A stretch of DNA of 64,000 nucleotides, from NCBI RefSeq assembly GCF_900109645.1, contig NZ_FOBG01000001.1, forward strand, positions 62,001-126,000. The letters are read 5' to 3'. The position numbers and the translations under genes are program-made. Positions 25,819-34,648 of this stretch are shown one piece after another. The notes under the pieces were generated by a model, which saw only the letters and a program-made list of their open reading frames with translations, was not told the origin of the DNA and searched no databases. The DNA is from Duganella sp. CF402 (GTDB lineage: Bacteria > Pseudomonadota > Gammaproteobacteria > Burkholderiales > Burkholderiaceae_D). How positions within the stretch are numbered: position 1 is the first letter of the stretch; each line of letters begins with the position of its first letter.

Positions 25819-27066
25819 ATGTTTGCAAAAGACCACACCCTCGCCAGCGTTGATCCGGAACTGTTCGGCGCGATTCAAAACGAAAACACCCGCCAGCACG
25901 ATCACATTGAACTGATCGCCTCGGAAAACTACACCTCGCCAGCCGTAATGGAAGCGCAAGGTTCGCAGCTGACCAACAAATACGCCGAAGGCTACCCAGG
26001 CAAGCGCTACTACGGCGGCTGCGAGTACGTCGACGTCGTGGAGCAACTGGCTATCGACCGCGTCAAGAAACTGTTCGGCGCCGAAGCCGCCAACGTGCAG
26101 CCTAACTCGGGCTCGCAAGCCAACCAGGGCGTGTTCTTCGCCGTGCTGAAACCAGGCGACACCATCATGGGCATGTCGCTGGCAGAAGGCGGCCACCTGA
26201 CCCACGGCATGCCACTGAATATGTCCGGCAAATGGTTCAACGTGGTTTCGTACGGCCTGACCGCTGAAGAAGATATCGACTACGTTGCAATGGAAGCGCT
26301 GGCCAAGGAACACAAGCCTAAGCTGATCATCGCCGGCGCCTCGGCCTTCTCGAAAAAAATCGACTTCGAGCGTTTCGCTGCCGTCGCCAAATCGGTGGGC
26401 GCGTACTTCATGGTCGACATGGCCCACTACGCTGGCCTGATCGCCGCTGGTCTGTATCCGAACCCAGTGCCGCACGCTGACTTCGTTACCTCGACCACCC
26501 ACAAATCGCTGCGTGGTCCACGTGGCGGTATCATCCTGATGAAGGCCGAGCACGAGAAAGCCATCAACTCGGCCATCTTCCCTGGCATCCAGGGCGGCCC
26601 GCTGATGCACGTGATCGCCGGTAAAGCCGTGGCCTTCCAGGAAGCGTTGCAGCCTGCGTTCAAAGAGTACCAGCAGCAAGTGGTGAAGAACGCCGACGTG
26701 CTGGCCAAGACCCTGATCAAGCGCGGCCTGCGCATTGTGTCGGGCGGCACCGAGTCGCACGTGATGCTGGTGGACCTGCGTCCGAAGAACCTGACCGGCA
26801 AGGAAGCGGAAGCGATCCTGGGTTCGGCCCACATGACCTGCAACAAGAACGGCATCCCTAACGATCCACAGAAGCCATTCGTGACTTCGGGCATTCGTCT
26901 GGGTTCGCCGGCGTTCACCACCCGTGGCTTCAAGGAAGCGGAAGCGGAACAAGTCGGTAACCTGATCGCTGACGTGCTGGACAACCCGCACGACGCAGCC
27001 ACCATCGAGCGCGTCAAAGCGGCGGTGAAGGTTCTGGCTGACAAGTTCCCGGTCTACGCCAAGTAA
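25819..27066 (+). CDS. glyA: Serine hydroxymethyltransferase
   Basis: 415 residues from the ATG at 25819 with GGAG upstream. PLP-enzyme features are present: [39 protein letters not shown], the substrate and folate residues, [13 protein letters not shown], and the PLP lysine in [14 protein letters not shown]. It converts serine and tetrahydrofolate to glycine and 5,10-methylene-THF. The ZTP riboswitch in its leader is its likely control. Length is the same as E. coli GlyA within a few residues. nrdR lies downstream, with a dispersed repeat in between. Confidence 0.98.
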   Translation: MFAKDHTLASVDPELFGAIQNENTRQHDHIELIASENYTSPAVMEAQGSQLTNKYAEGYPGKRYYGGCEYVDVVEQLAIDRVKKLFGAEAANVQPNSGSQANQGVFFAVLKPGDTIMGMSLAEGGHLTHGMPLNMSGKWFNVVSYGLTAEEDIDYVAMEALAKEHKPKLIIAGASAFSKKIDFERFAAVAKSVGAYFMVDMAHYAGLIAAGLYPNPVPHADFVTSTTHKSLRGPRGGIILMKAEHEKAINSAIFPGIQGGPLMHVIAGKAVAFQEALQPAFKEYQQQVVKNADVLAKTLIKRGLRIVSGGTESHVMLVDLRPKNLTGKEAEAILGSAHMTCNKNGIPNDPQKPFVTSGIRLGSPAFTTRGFKEAEAEQVGNLIADVLDNPHDAATIERVKAAVKVLADKFPVYAK

Positions 27067-27074
27067 GTAACACC

Positions 27075-27162
27075 GCGTCGTTCCGGCGCAGGCCGGAACC
27101 CATACTGAGCATGCGTTCTATGGGCCGCAGTGGCGGACCACCCGCCTTCGCCGGGACGACGC
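27075..27162. repeat. Dispersed inverted-repeat element (MITE/REP-like), copy 1
   Basis: 88 bases bounded by GCGTCGTTCCGGCG (27075-27088) and its near-complement CGCCGGGACGACGC (27149-27162), 13 of 14 pairs. The inside has GGCCGGAACCCATACTGAGC and GCGTTCTATGG. A related element is at 56094-56177. No coding capacity. Confidence 0.75.
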
Positions 27163-27178
27163 TAACCAAAGCGCCTCT

Positions 27179-27652
27179 ATGAAATGTCCGTTCTGCCAGC
27201 ATGAAGATACCCAAGTCCTCGATACGCGTGTATCGGAGGAGGGGGACTCCATACGCCGGCGCCGGCGCTGCGGGAAATGTGATAAACGATTTACCACGTA
27301 TGAACGCATCGAACTGGTGATGCCGTATGTGGTCAAGAAGAATGGCAGCCGTACCGAGTATGCCTCGGCCAAGTTGCGCGGCAGTCTGGAGCTGGCTTTG
27401 CGCAAGCGTCCGGTCGCGGCGCCGGCGGTGGATGCGGCCATTGCTTCGATCGAAGAAAAACTGCTGACCAGCGGTCAGCGCGAAGTGGAAACCGGCTACA
27501 TCGGCGAGCTGGTGATGCAGGAATTGAAGCGCCTCGACAACGTGGCCTATATCCGCTTTGCATCGGTCTACAAGAACTTCGAAGATCTGGCCGAGTTCCA
27601 GAACGCCATTGCCGAGGTCGGCCAGGAGCGCAAGGCTCCGCGAAAAATCTAG
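27179..27652 (+). CDS. nrdR: Transcriptional repressor NrdR
   Basis: 157 residues. The N-terminal zinc ribbon has Cys 3, 6, 31 and 34 ([32 protein letters not shown]), followed by an ATP-cone domain ([36 protein letters not shown]). It senses ATP/dATP and represses ribonucleotide reductase genes. The glyA-nrdR order is common in betaproteobacteria. Length matches the family (about 150). Confidence 0.97.
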   Translation: MKCPFCQHEDTQVLDTRVSEEGDSIRRRRRCGKCDKRFTTYERIELVMPYVVKKNGSRTEYASAKLRGSLELALRKRPVAAPAVDAAIASIEEKLLTSGQREVETGYIGELVMQELKRLDNVAYIRFASVYKNFEDLAEFQNAIAEVGQERKAPRKI

Positions 27653-27745
27653 CGCACTGCTGGCGCACTTTTGATACACCTCATACTCTCTGCTGTAGCC
27701 GCTGCTAACTTCTAACGCAGTCTCCCCGACTTGCGGAGGTGTGCC

Positions 27746-28282
27746 ATGCGCGCACGCGGCTTTACCCTGCTGGAAATTTTGATTGCGGTGCTGGTGCTCG
27801 CCCTGGGCATCATCGGCGGCGTGGCGTTGCAGATGGCGGCGCTGCGGGCGCGGCATCAGGCGGTGCTGTTGTCGCAAGCGGCGCAGTTGGCGGCCGCGCT
27901 GGCCGAACACATGCGCGCGAATCCGGCACAGACCGATCTCTACCTGACCCTCAACTACGATGCCTATGCCGAGCCGTTGCCGGCAGCGCCTCCCGCCTTG
28001 TGTCACGGCGATGCCTGCGCCAGCGCGCAGTTGGCATGGGCCGATATCTACGAGGCCAAGCAGCAAGTGCGACTTGGCATGCCTGCTGGCCGCGTGCTGG
28101 TCTGCCGTGATGCCGGCGTGTGGAGCGGCGGCAAGTTGCGTTGGGCTTGCTCGGGCGGCGTGGCGGCGCCGGTCGTGATCAAGGTCGGATGGCGCGGCAA
28201 GAATCCCGACGGCACGCCGATGGTGGACGATGCTGGCGAGTATGTTCCCGGCGTGGCGCAGGTGGTCGGAGTGGTGCCATGA
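27746..28282 (+). CDS. pilV: Type IV pilus minor pilin PilV
   Basis: 178 residues from the ATG at 27746 with GGAGGT upstream. The prepilin motif is RARG|FTLLEILIAVLVLALGII, with Glu 5 of the mature chain. The rest includes two Cys-containing stretches (PALCHGDACASAQLAW; RVLVCRDAG...LRWACSGG). It belongs to the minor pilin set that primes pilus assembly. Its stop overlaps the start of pilW (ATGA), so translation is coupled. Confidence 0.9.
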   Translation: MRARGFTLLEILIAVLVLALGIIGGVALQMAALRARHQAVLLSQAAQLAAALAEHMRANPAQTDLYLTLNYDAYAEPLPAAPPALCHGDACASAQLAWADIYEAKQQVRLGMPAGRVLVCRDAGVWSGGKLRWACSGGVAAPVVIKVGWRGKNPDGTPMVDDAGEYVPGVAQVVGVVP

Positions 28283-29172
28283 ACGCGGCGTCGCGTGCTC
28301 GCCTGAGCGCTGGCAACGGCTGGGGGCTGGTTGAGTTCCTGATCGCGATTGCGCTGGGCTTGCTGCTGACGCTGCTGGCCAGCGGCCTGCTGATCGCCAC
28401 CGCCAGCAATTACCGCAATCACAGCGACAACGCCTGGCTGGCCGATGGCGGCCGCTATGCCTTGCAAACGATGGCGCAGGCGATAAGGCAAGGTGCCTAC
28501 ATCAACTGGGACAGCGACGTAGCGCCACCGGAGCTGGATCCCGATACGCCCGCTGCGGTCGATGGCCGCGATGCCGCCAGCATCAGCCGCAGCAGCGATG
28601 GCATTGGCGCGGTGTTGCCGCCGGTGGCGAATGGTAGTGATGTGCTGGCTTTGCGTTTTGCCGGCTCCGGTGCGGGCGCGAGCGGCGATGGTTCCAGCGT
28701 CAATTGCGCCGGCTTCGGCGTGGCGGGCGCAGCGCAAGGCTGGAGCATTTTCTACGTGGCGGCCGACGCGGGCGGTGAGCCTGAGCTGCGCTGCAAGTAT
28801 CGCAGCGCGTCCGGCTGGGGCGCGGATGCCGTTGTGCGCGGTGTCGATTCGTTTCAAGTGCTGTACGGCGTGGACACGGATATGCCGTTGGATGGCGTGC
28901 CCAATACGTATCTGAACGCCACGGCGGTACAGGCGATGGCGGCCTGGAAGCGCGTCTGCAGTATCAAGCTGGCCTTGCTGCTGCATGGCGAACGCAACAC
29001 GCGCAGCGATACGGTGGACGCGCGTTATGACCTGTTCGGCCCGGCGTATGCCGATGCGCATGGCGAGGATGTCGGCGTGCGTGTGGCGGAGGGCAGCTTG
29101 CCGCCATCGCAGCGGCTACGCGCACGGCGGCTGTTCAGCATGACCGTAGCGCTGCGCAACCGGGATGGCTGA
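28279..29172 (+). CDS. pilW: Type IV pilus minor pilin PilW
   Basis: 297 residues from the ATG at 28279. The prepilin-like N-terminus is GNGWGLVEFLIAIALGLLLT: Gly-Trp-Gly-Leu in place of the usual G|FTLIE, keeping Glu. DALQTMAQAIRQGAYINWD-like text and DVGVRVAEGSLPPSQRLRARR are typical of PilW-related proteins. The unusual processing site (GNGWG|LVE) is worth noting; the peptidase PilD should still cut after Gly. It lies between pilV (4-base overlap) and pilX (3-base gap). Confidence 0.85.
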   Translation: MNAASRARLSAGNGWGLVEFLIAIALGLLLTLLASGLLIATASNYRNHSDNAWLADGGRYALQTMAQAIRQGAYINWDSDVAPPELDPDTPAAVDGRDAASISRSSDGIGAVLPPVANGSDVLALRFAGSGAGASGDGSSVNCAGFGVAGAAQGWSIFYVAADAGGEPELRCKYRSASGWGADAVVRGVDSFQVLYGVDTDMPLDGVPNTYLNATAVQAMAAWKRVCSIKLALLLHGERNTRSDTVDARYDLFGPAYADAHGEDVGVRVAEGSLPPSQRLRARRLFSMTVALRNRDG

Positions 29173-29175
29173 ATC

Positions 29176-29802
29176 ATGGACGGGCAGCGAGGGATTGCGC
29201 TGGTGGTCAGCCTGGTGTTGCTGATCATGGTGTTGTTGCTGGGTGTGTCGGCCGCGCAGTTGAGTCTGCAAGGTGAGAAAGCGGCGCGCAGCGAGCGTGA
29301 TCGGAATGTGGCGTTTCTTGCGGCGGAGGATGCCTTGAAAGATGCGGAACATGATATCGACGACAGCGGCGATCCCGCCCGCCGCGCGGCATTTGCGAGT
29401 GGCGACGGATTCGCGGAGGCGTGCGGCGCTGCTGGCAGTGGCGGTGGCGGTGCCAGCAGCGCTGGCGCTGGCGTCAGCGCAGGCTTGCGTGTGCGTGCGC
29501 CTGCCGCTGCGACGCCGGCGTGGCAGCAGGTGGACTTGTCCGGGGTCGAGGACGGTGGCGGCTGCTCCGTCGCGCACGGTGCGTACACCGGCGCTGCGAT
29601 GCCAACCGGCGAGGGCTTCCTGCCATTCAAAAGACCGCGCTATGTGATCGAGCGCATGGAGTGCCACCAGCCCGGTGACGATGCCTCCGCTGGCGCGCCG
29701 CCGCACTACTGCTACCGCGTCACCGCCATCGGCTTCGGCGCGCGGCCGGAAACCGAAGTCGTCTTGCAAAGCGTCTTCAACAAGCCGGAGAGAACTCCAT
29801 GA
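29176..29802 (+). CDS. pilX: Type IV pilus minor pilin PilX
   Basis: 208 residues. The start MDGQRGIALVVSLVLLIMVL and RNVAFLAAEDALKDAEHDID are typical of PilX: a QRG|IALV cleavage site without Glu 5, then a long helix. The middle is Gly/Ala/Ser-rich. It is translationally coupled to pilY1 by a 4-base overlap. Confidence 0.87.
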   Translation: MDGQRGIALVVSLVLLIMVLLLGVSAAQLSLQGEKAARSERDRNVAFLAAEDALKDAEHDIDDSGDPARRAAFASGDGFAEACGAAGSGGGGASSAGAGVSAGLRVRAPAAATPAWQQVDLSGVEDGGGCSVAHGAYTGAAMPTGEGFLPFKRPRYVIERMECHQPGDDASAGAPPHYCYRVTAIGFGARPETEVVLQSVFNKPERTP

Positions 29803-31754
29803 AGATTCGCACCTTACTGCACGCTGCGGTGCTAGGCATAGCCATCTTTATGCCGGCGCGCGCGGATCCGCCGACGCTGGTGATCGACAGCTGGCCCATC
29901 GCCGCAGATTGCAAATCTGCCTCATCCGGCAGCGGCGCAGTGTTGTTGCGCCCAGCTCCGTTCGCGGCATCGTCCGGCAGCGCGTCGTCGGCGAGCGCTG
30001 GCGACGTATATCAGGCCACGATGAACATTGCTGACTGGGGCGGGCATTTTTCGCGCTATGTGCTGTCCGCCGGCGTGGGTGCGACCCCCACCTCGGCGTG
30101 GGATGCCGGCGCCATCCTGACCGGCACGGCCGGCCGCGTAGCTGAGCCCACGCCGGCGCTGCGCCAGATCTATACTTCCGTCGTGAAGCCCGATGGTGTG
30201 CTGGCAATGGCGCCCTTCACATGGGCCGCGCTGTCGCCCGCACAGCAGGCGCTGCTCAATCTTGAAGACCATGCAGGCGAACAGCGCGTCGCCTATCTGC
30301 GTGGCGAGCGCACGCTGGAGGGCGTCCAGTTCCGCCGCCGCAGCAGCATACTGGGCGACGCCGTCCACAGCACGCCAGTCTATGTCGACGCGCCCGGCCG
30401 CCGCGCCGCCATCTACCTCGGCGCCAACGACGGCATGTTGCATGCCTTCGACGCCGCCAGCGGTATCGAACTTTTCGCGTACGTTCCCGATGCCTTGATC
30501 GCCCAACTCCACTACCTGACTGATCCTGCCTACGTTCATCGAGCCTACGTCGATGGCCCTGCGAGCGCAGGCGAGGCCAACATCGCAGGCAGCAAAAAAG
30601 CCGTCCTGCTCTCCGCGATGGGCGGCGGCGCAACCGGCGTGTTTGCATTGGACGTTACCGATCCCGCCCGCTTTGCGGACGGCCTCGGCGCAATATGGGA
30701 ATTCACCAGCCGCGACGACCCACTGATGGGTAACGTCACCACCATTCCACAAATCGCCAGGGTACGCGTGCGGCGCGACGTGGTGCGTGATTTCGCCATC
30801 GTCGCCAGCGGCTTCAACAACGGCGGCGACGGCAAGGGGGCCTTATTCCTGCTGGCGCTCGATAAACCGCACGACCAAGGCTGGCGGCTCAACCGCAACT
30901 ACTACCGCATCACCACGCCTGTCTCGGACAGCACAGTGGCCAACGCCCTGAGCGCACCGGTGCTCCTGAATGACAATGACGGCGTACTGCGCTACGCCTA
31001 TGCCGGCGACCTGCAAGGCAATCTGTGGCGCTTCGATTTTAGCGGCAGCGCGCCGTGGCCCAAGGCCATCGGCAAATCGCTGTTCGTCGCCCGCGATGCC
31101 AGCGGCCGTCGCCAGTCGATCACCCAGCGGCCGCTGCTGGCCTACGCAAGCAATGGCTACATGATCCTGTTCGGCACCGGCCGGTTGATTGCGCTGGCTG
31201 ACCGCAAGCCATCGCCCCAGTCCTACTATGCCATCATCGACAGCCTGCAAGCGCCGCCTGACATCATCACCGGCCGCCATCAACTGACCCAGCGCTTCCT
31301 CGATGGCCGGGATATGCGCATGGCGCCGGGTAGCAAGGGCTGGTACATCGACTTCACGGAGGCGATAGAGCGCAGCATCAACACCGGCATGCTGACGGAT
31401 GGCGTGGTGCTGTTCAACACCGTGCTGCCCGGCGCGGACATGTGCAGTCCGACCAGTAGCCGCAGCTACGCGCTCAAGGTGACCAGCGGCTTGCCTGCGG
31501 AGAGTTCTTCTGCAATCACCGGCGAGACGCTGCCAGACTATTTTCCGCTGCCAGCGCTGCTACCGCAAACAATCACGCGCAGCGAGCCGGATCCGATGGG
31601 GCGCATCGCGCAGGAGAAAACCTATGCGGTGGTCGGTGCTACGCCAGCAGGTCCGATGGTCGTCATCGGCACCGTGCGCACCACGCGCCGCGTTGGCCGC
31701 CTGAGCTGGCGCGAAATCGTCAACTGGCGCGAACTGCACGAGGCGGCCAAATGA
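29799..31754 (+). CDS. pilY1: PilY1-type pilus tip/assembly protein, short form
   Basis: 651 residues. The signal peptide ends at about residue 22 (FMPARA|DPP). The recognisable part is the C-terminal beta-propeller of PilY1: RRRSSILGDAVHSTPVYVDA, AIYLGANDGMLHAFDAASG, GGGATGVFALDVTDPARFAD and VLLNDNDGVLRYAYAGDLQG. The last, with Asp-rich loop NDNDG, resembles the PilY1 calcium site region. Typical PilY1 proteins exceed 1000 residues with an N-terminal von Willebrand A-like part, which is missing here. The gene has a good ribosome binding site (GGAGAG) and overlaps both neighbours by 4 bases, so the short form looks native rather than broken. Confidence 0.88.
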   Translation: MKIRTLLHAAVLGIAIFMPARADPPTLVIDSWPIAADCKSASSGSGAVLLRPAPFAASSGSASSASAGDVYQATMNIADWGGHFSRYVLSAGVGATPTSAWDAGAILTGTAGRVAEPTPALRQIYTSVVKPDGVLAMAPFTWAALSPAQQALLNLEDHAGEQRVAYLRGERTLEGVQFRRRSSILGDAVHSTPVYVDAPGRRAAIYLGANDGMLHAFDAASGIELFAYVPDALIAQLHYLTDPAYVHRAYVDGPASAGEANIAGSKKAVLLSAMGGGATGVFALDVTDPARFADGLGAIWEFTSRDDPLMGNVTTIPQIARVRVRRDVVRDFAIVASGFNNGGDGKGALFLLALDKPHDQGWRLNRNYYRITTPVSDSTVANALSAPVLLNDNDGVLRYAYAGDLQGNLWRFDFSGSAPWPKAIGKSLFVARDASGRRQSITQRPLLAYASNGYMILFGTGRLIALADRKPSPQSYYAIIDSLQAPPDIITGRHQLTQRFLDGRDMRMAPGSKGWYIDFTEAIERSINTGMLTDGVVLFNTVLPGADMCSPTSSRSYALKVTSGLPAESSSAITGETLPDYFPLPALLPQTITRSEPDPMGRIAQEKTYAVVGATPAGPMVVIGTVRTTRRVGRLSWREIVNWRELHEAAK

Positions 31755-32197
31755 AACACGCCGGATTCAGCCTGATTGAATTGCTGGTGGTGCTGGTGAT
31801 CATCGGCGTGCTGGCAGCGGCGGCGATGCCCGCCTACCAGCAGCAAGTGGTGCGCACCCGCCGCAGCGAGGCGCAATCGGCCTTGTTCAAGCTGATGATG
31901 CAGCAGGAGCGCTTTCATTCGCAGCACAATCGCTACATCGCTTTCTCTGCCGGCGAGGTGGAGCCGGAGGCACGTCATTTCCAGTGGTGGAGCGGGGCGA
32001 GCGCGCCGGTGAGCGCCTACGAGATCGAAGGCAAGGCCTGCGATGGCGAATTGATTGCCCATTGTGTGCAACTGATCGCGCGGCCCGGTACCGCGCTGGT
32101 TGACAGCCGCTTCCGCGACGCGGATTGCCGCGAGCTGACCCTCACCAGCACCGGTGTGCGCCTCGCCAGCGGCCCCGCCACAGGATGCTGGCCATGA
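31751..32197 (+). CDS. pilE: Type IV minor pilin PilE
   Basis: 148 residues. Prepilin motif: MKHAG|FSLIELLVVLVIIGVLAA, with Glu 5, then AAMPAYQQQVVRTRRSEAQS. Four Cys residues (KACDGELIAHC, DADCREL, TGCWP) could form the D-region disulphides. It is a minor pilin of the pilVWX-Y1-E set. 4-base overlaps with pilY1 and fimT. Confidence 0.9.
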   Translation: MKHAGFSLIELLVVLVIIGVLAAAAMPAYQQQVVRTRRSEAQSALFKLMMQQERFHSQHNRYIAFSAGEVEPEARHFQWWSGASAPVSAYEIEGKACDGELIAHCVQLIARPGTALVDSRFRDADCRELTLTSTGVRLASGPATGCWP

Positions 32198-32742
32198 CCC
32201 GCCGCGCCGGCCTGACGCTGATCGAACTGCTGGTGGGGCTGGCGCTGGCTGCCATCCTGCTGGGGGCGGCCGCGCCGGCTTTCCAGCAATCGCTGCAGCG
32301 CATGCGCCTGCAAGCCTCCGCCAATGACCTGCAAGCCGCCATCGATCTGACCCGTTCCTCGGCGATGACACGCGGCGCCAAAGTCCTGATGGCGCCGCTG
32401 GAATCCTCGGGCGCCAACTGGCAAAGCGGCTGGGCCATCTTCATCGACCGCAACGGCAATCGCCGTCCCGATCCCGGAGAAACGCTGATTTATCGCCATG
32501 ACCCGCTACGCTCCGACATCACCGTCACCACTCGCTTCACCGCTGGCAGCGCGCCGGACTACATCGCCTACAACGCCGCCGGCCGCACCTGCCGTGCCGA
32601 CAACAGCCTGGCCGCCCGGTGGGGGACGCTCACCCTCACGCAAGGCGATCAAGCCCGCAGCCTCATCATCAACATGCTGGGCCGCGTGCGGGTCTGCGAT
32701 CCCAAGACGGAACCCTCTAAATGCGCCAGCGCGGCCGACTGA
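32194..32742 (+). CDS. fimT: GspH/FimT-family pseudopilin
   Basis: 182 residues from the ATG at 32194, overlapping the pilE stop; another ATG lies 9 bases upstream. Motif: MTRRAG|LTLIELLVGLALAAILL, then QSLQRMRLQASANDLQAAI and ARGAKVLM-like text, with WAIFIDRNGNRRPDPGE, the most conserved GspH/FimT block. Related FimT proteins bind DNA during natural transformation, but that function is not shown here. It is the last gene of the pilin operon. Confidence 0.87.
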   Translation: MTRRAGLTLIELLVGLALAAILLGAAAPAFQQSLQRMRLQASANDLQAAIDLTRSSAMTRGAKVLMAPLESSGANWQSGWAIFIDRNGNRRPDPGETLIYRHDPLRSDITVTTRFTAGSAPDYIAYNAAGRTCRADNSLAARWGTLTLTQGDQARSLIINMLGRVRVCDPKTEPSKCASAAD

Positions 32743-32751
32743 ACAAGCCTT

Positions 32752-32757
32752 TATAAT
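32752..32757 (+). promoter_or_regulatory. -10 box of the riboflavin operon
   Basis: TATAAT lies 30 bases before the GTG start of ribD. The -35 region is poor. The leader would be about 25 bases, too short for an FMN riboswitch. Confidence 0.5.
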
Positions 32758-32787
32758 GTCGCGAGGACTTATTCAGGCAGGGGTAAC

Positions 32788-33882
32788 GTGAACATCAGTA
32801 ACGATCTGGAAGGCATGACGCTGGCGCTGGAGTGGGCCGCGAAGGGGCTGTACACAACGTCCCCGAATCCGCATATCGGTTGCGTGATCGTGCGCGACGG
32901 TGTGGTGATCGGCGCCGGTGTCACGCAACAAGCTGGCAGCGACCATGCGGAAATCCAGGCGCTCAAGGATGCCCAGGCGCGCGGCCACGATGTGCGCGGC
33001 GCCACCGCCTACGTCACGCTGGAGCCGTGCAACCACCACGGCCGCACGCCGCCGTGCTCGGACGCGCTGGTGCGCGCCGGTCTTGGCCGCGTGGTGGCGG
33101 CGATGGAAGACCCGAATCCGCTGGTGGCAGGGCAGGGCATGGCCAAGCTGGCCGCCAATGGTATCGCCACGCATGTTGGCTTGCTGGCCGAGCAGGCGTA
33201 TGAATTGAATATTGGCTTCTTCTCGCGCATGACGCGCGGCCTGCCGTGGGTGCGCATGAAAAGCGCCGCCAGCCTCGATGGCATGACGGCGCTGCATAAC
33301 GGCGTCAGCCAGTGGATTACCGGGCCGGAGGCGCGTGCCGACGGCCATCACTGGCGCGCCCGCGCTTGCGCCATCCTGACCGGCATCGGCACCGTCAAGG
33401 CCGACGATCCACAGCTGAACGTGCGCGCGGTCGAGACGCCGCGCCAGCCGCGCCGCATCGTGGTCGACAGCAAGCTTGAAATTGACCTGTCCGCCAAGAT
33501 ATTGGAAGGCGGCGGCACGTGGATCGTGGCCGCCGTTGCCAATCCGGAAAAAGAGGCTGCGCTGGCTGCTGCCGGCCATGAGGTCGTCATGCTGCCGAAT
33601 GCCAGCGGCAAGGTCGACCTGCCGGCGCTGATGCGCGAGCTGGGTCGCCGCCAGATCAACGAGCTGCACGTGGAAGCCGGCGGCAAGCTGAATGGTTCGT
33701 TGATCCGCGAAGGCTGCGTCGATGAACTGCTGGTCTATCTGGCGCCCACGCTGATCGGCGACGCCCAAGGCATGTTCGCGCTGCCGGCACTGACCGACCT
33801 GTCGCACAAGCAGCATTTGAAATTTCACGAGGTTAAGCAGATCGGTGAAGATTTGCGTATCCTTGCCCGCTTCACTCATTAG
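32788..33882 (+). CDS. ribD: Bifunctional riboflavin deaminase/reductase RibD
   Basis: 364 residues from a GTG at 32788 (AGGGG upstream). The N-terminal deaminase has zinc ligands His 53-Ala-Glu 55 (HAEIQALKDA) and PCNHHGRTPPC (Cys 81 and Cys 90). The C-terminal reductase has VRMKSAASLDGMTALHNG, then GIGTVKADDPQLNVR and ELHVEAGGKLNGSLI. It does the second and third steps of riboflavin synthesis. First gene of ribD-ribE-ribBX-ribH-nusB. Confidence 0.96.
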   Translation: MNISNDLEGMTLALEWAAKGLYTTSPNPHIGCVIVRDGVVIGAGVTQQAGSDHAEIQALKDAQARGHDVRGATAYVTLEPCNHHGRTPPCSDALVRAGLGRVVAAMEDPNPLVAGQGMAKLAANGIATHVGLLAEQAYELNIGFFSRMTRGLPWVRMKSAASLDGMTALHNGVSQWITGPEARADGHHWRARACAILTGIGTVKADDPQLNVRAVETPRQPRRIVVDSKLEIDLSAKILEGGGTWIVAAVANPEKEAALAAAGHEVVMLPNASGKVDLPALMRELGRRQINELHVEAGGKLNGSLIREGCVDELLVYLAPTLIGDAQGMFALPALTDLSHKQHLKFHEVKQIGEDLRILARFTH

Positions 33883-33890
33883 GAATAATC

Positions 33891-34526
33891 ATGTTCACTG
33901 GTATCGTCGCCGCTGTCGGCAAAATTGAATCCGTTAAACCGCTGGAAGGCGGCTCGTTCGCAGGCGTGCGCCTGGACATCAATGCCGGCGGCCTGCCGCT
34001 GGCCGATGTGGCGCTGGGCGACTCGATCGCCATCAACGGCGCTTGCATGACGGTGGTGGAGAAGGACGCCACCAACTTCCGCGTCGACGTCTCGCGCGAA
34101 AGCCTGAACAAGACCGTCGGCCTCGACACGCTGACCGAAGTCAACCTCGAAAAAGCGCTGACCCTGAACGAACGTCTCGGCGGCCACCTGGTGTCCGGCC
34201 ACGTCGACGGCCTGGGCGTGGTGCGCAAGTTCGAGCCGGTCGGCGAGTCGTGGGAGCTGGTGGTGGAAGCGCCGCACGAGCTGGCCAAATTCCTCGCCTA
34301 CAAGGGCTCGATCGTGGTCAACGGCGTGTCGCTGACCGTCAACCGCATCACCGATATCGGCGCCGGCACCGACCTGGTCTGCCAGTTCTCGATCAACCTG
34401 ATCCCGCACACCATCGCCATGACCACGCTCAAGCACCTGACCGTGGGCGCCAAGGTCAACCTTGAAATCGACCTGATCGCCCGCTACGTCGAGCGCATGG
34501 TGTCGGTGGGCGCCGCCGGCAAGTGA
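33891..34526 (+). CDS. ribE: Riboflavin synthase, alpha chain
   Basis: 211 residues. MFTGIVAAVGKIESV is the invariant start. Two lumazine-binding repeats follow, one with NGACMTVVEKDATNFRVDVS, the other with VNGVSLTVNRI; GGHLVSGHVDGLG is the repeat-join motif. It dismutates two 6,7-dimethyl-8-ribityllumazine molecules into riboflavin. Eight bases separate it from ribD. Confidence 0.97.
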   Translation: MFTGIVAAVGKIESVKPLEGGSFAGVRLDINAGGLPLADVALGDSIAINGACMTVVEKDATNFRVDVSRESLNKTVGLDTLTEVNLEKALTLNERLGGHLVSGHVDGLGVVRKFEPVGESWELVVEAPHELAKFLAYKGSIVVNGVSLTVNRITDIGAGTDLVCQFSINLIPHTIAMTTLKHLTVGAKVNLEIDLIARYVERMVSVGAAGK

Positions 34527-34648
34527 TTAATGTTGGCAGGAATGCCATGCGGATGCACTAAAAAGCGGGGTTTTACGGTAGGGATGGCGTAAATCCTTTA
34601 AAATAGCGGGTTAATGAAATACTCTCGCTCAGCCTTGAAGGATTAAAA

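Noticed and set aside
34527..34648. FMN riboswitch before ribBX
   Set aside because: The conserved RFN blocks are absent from this 122-base gap.
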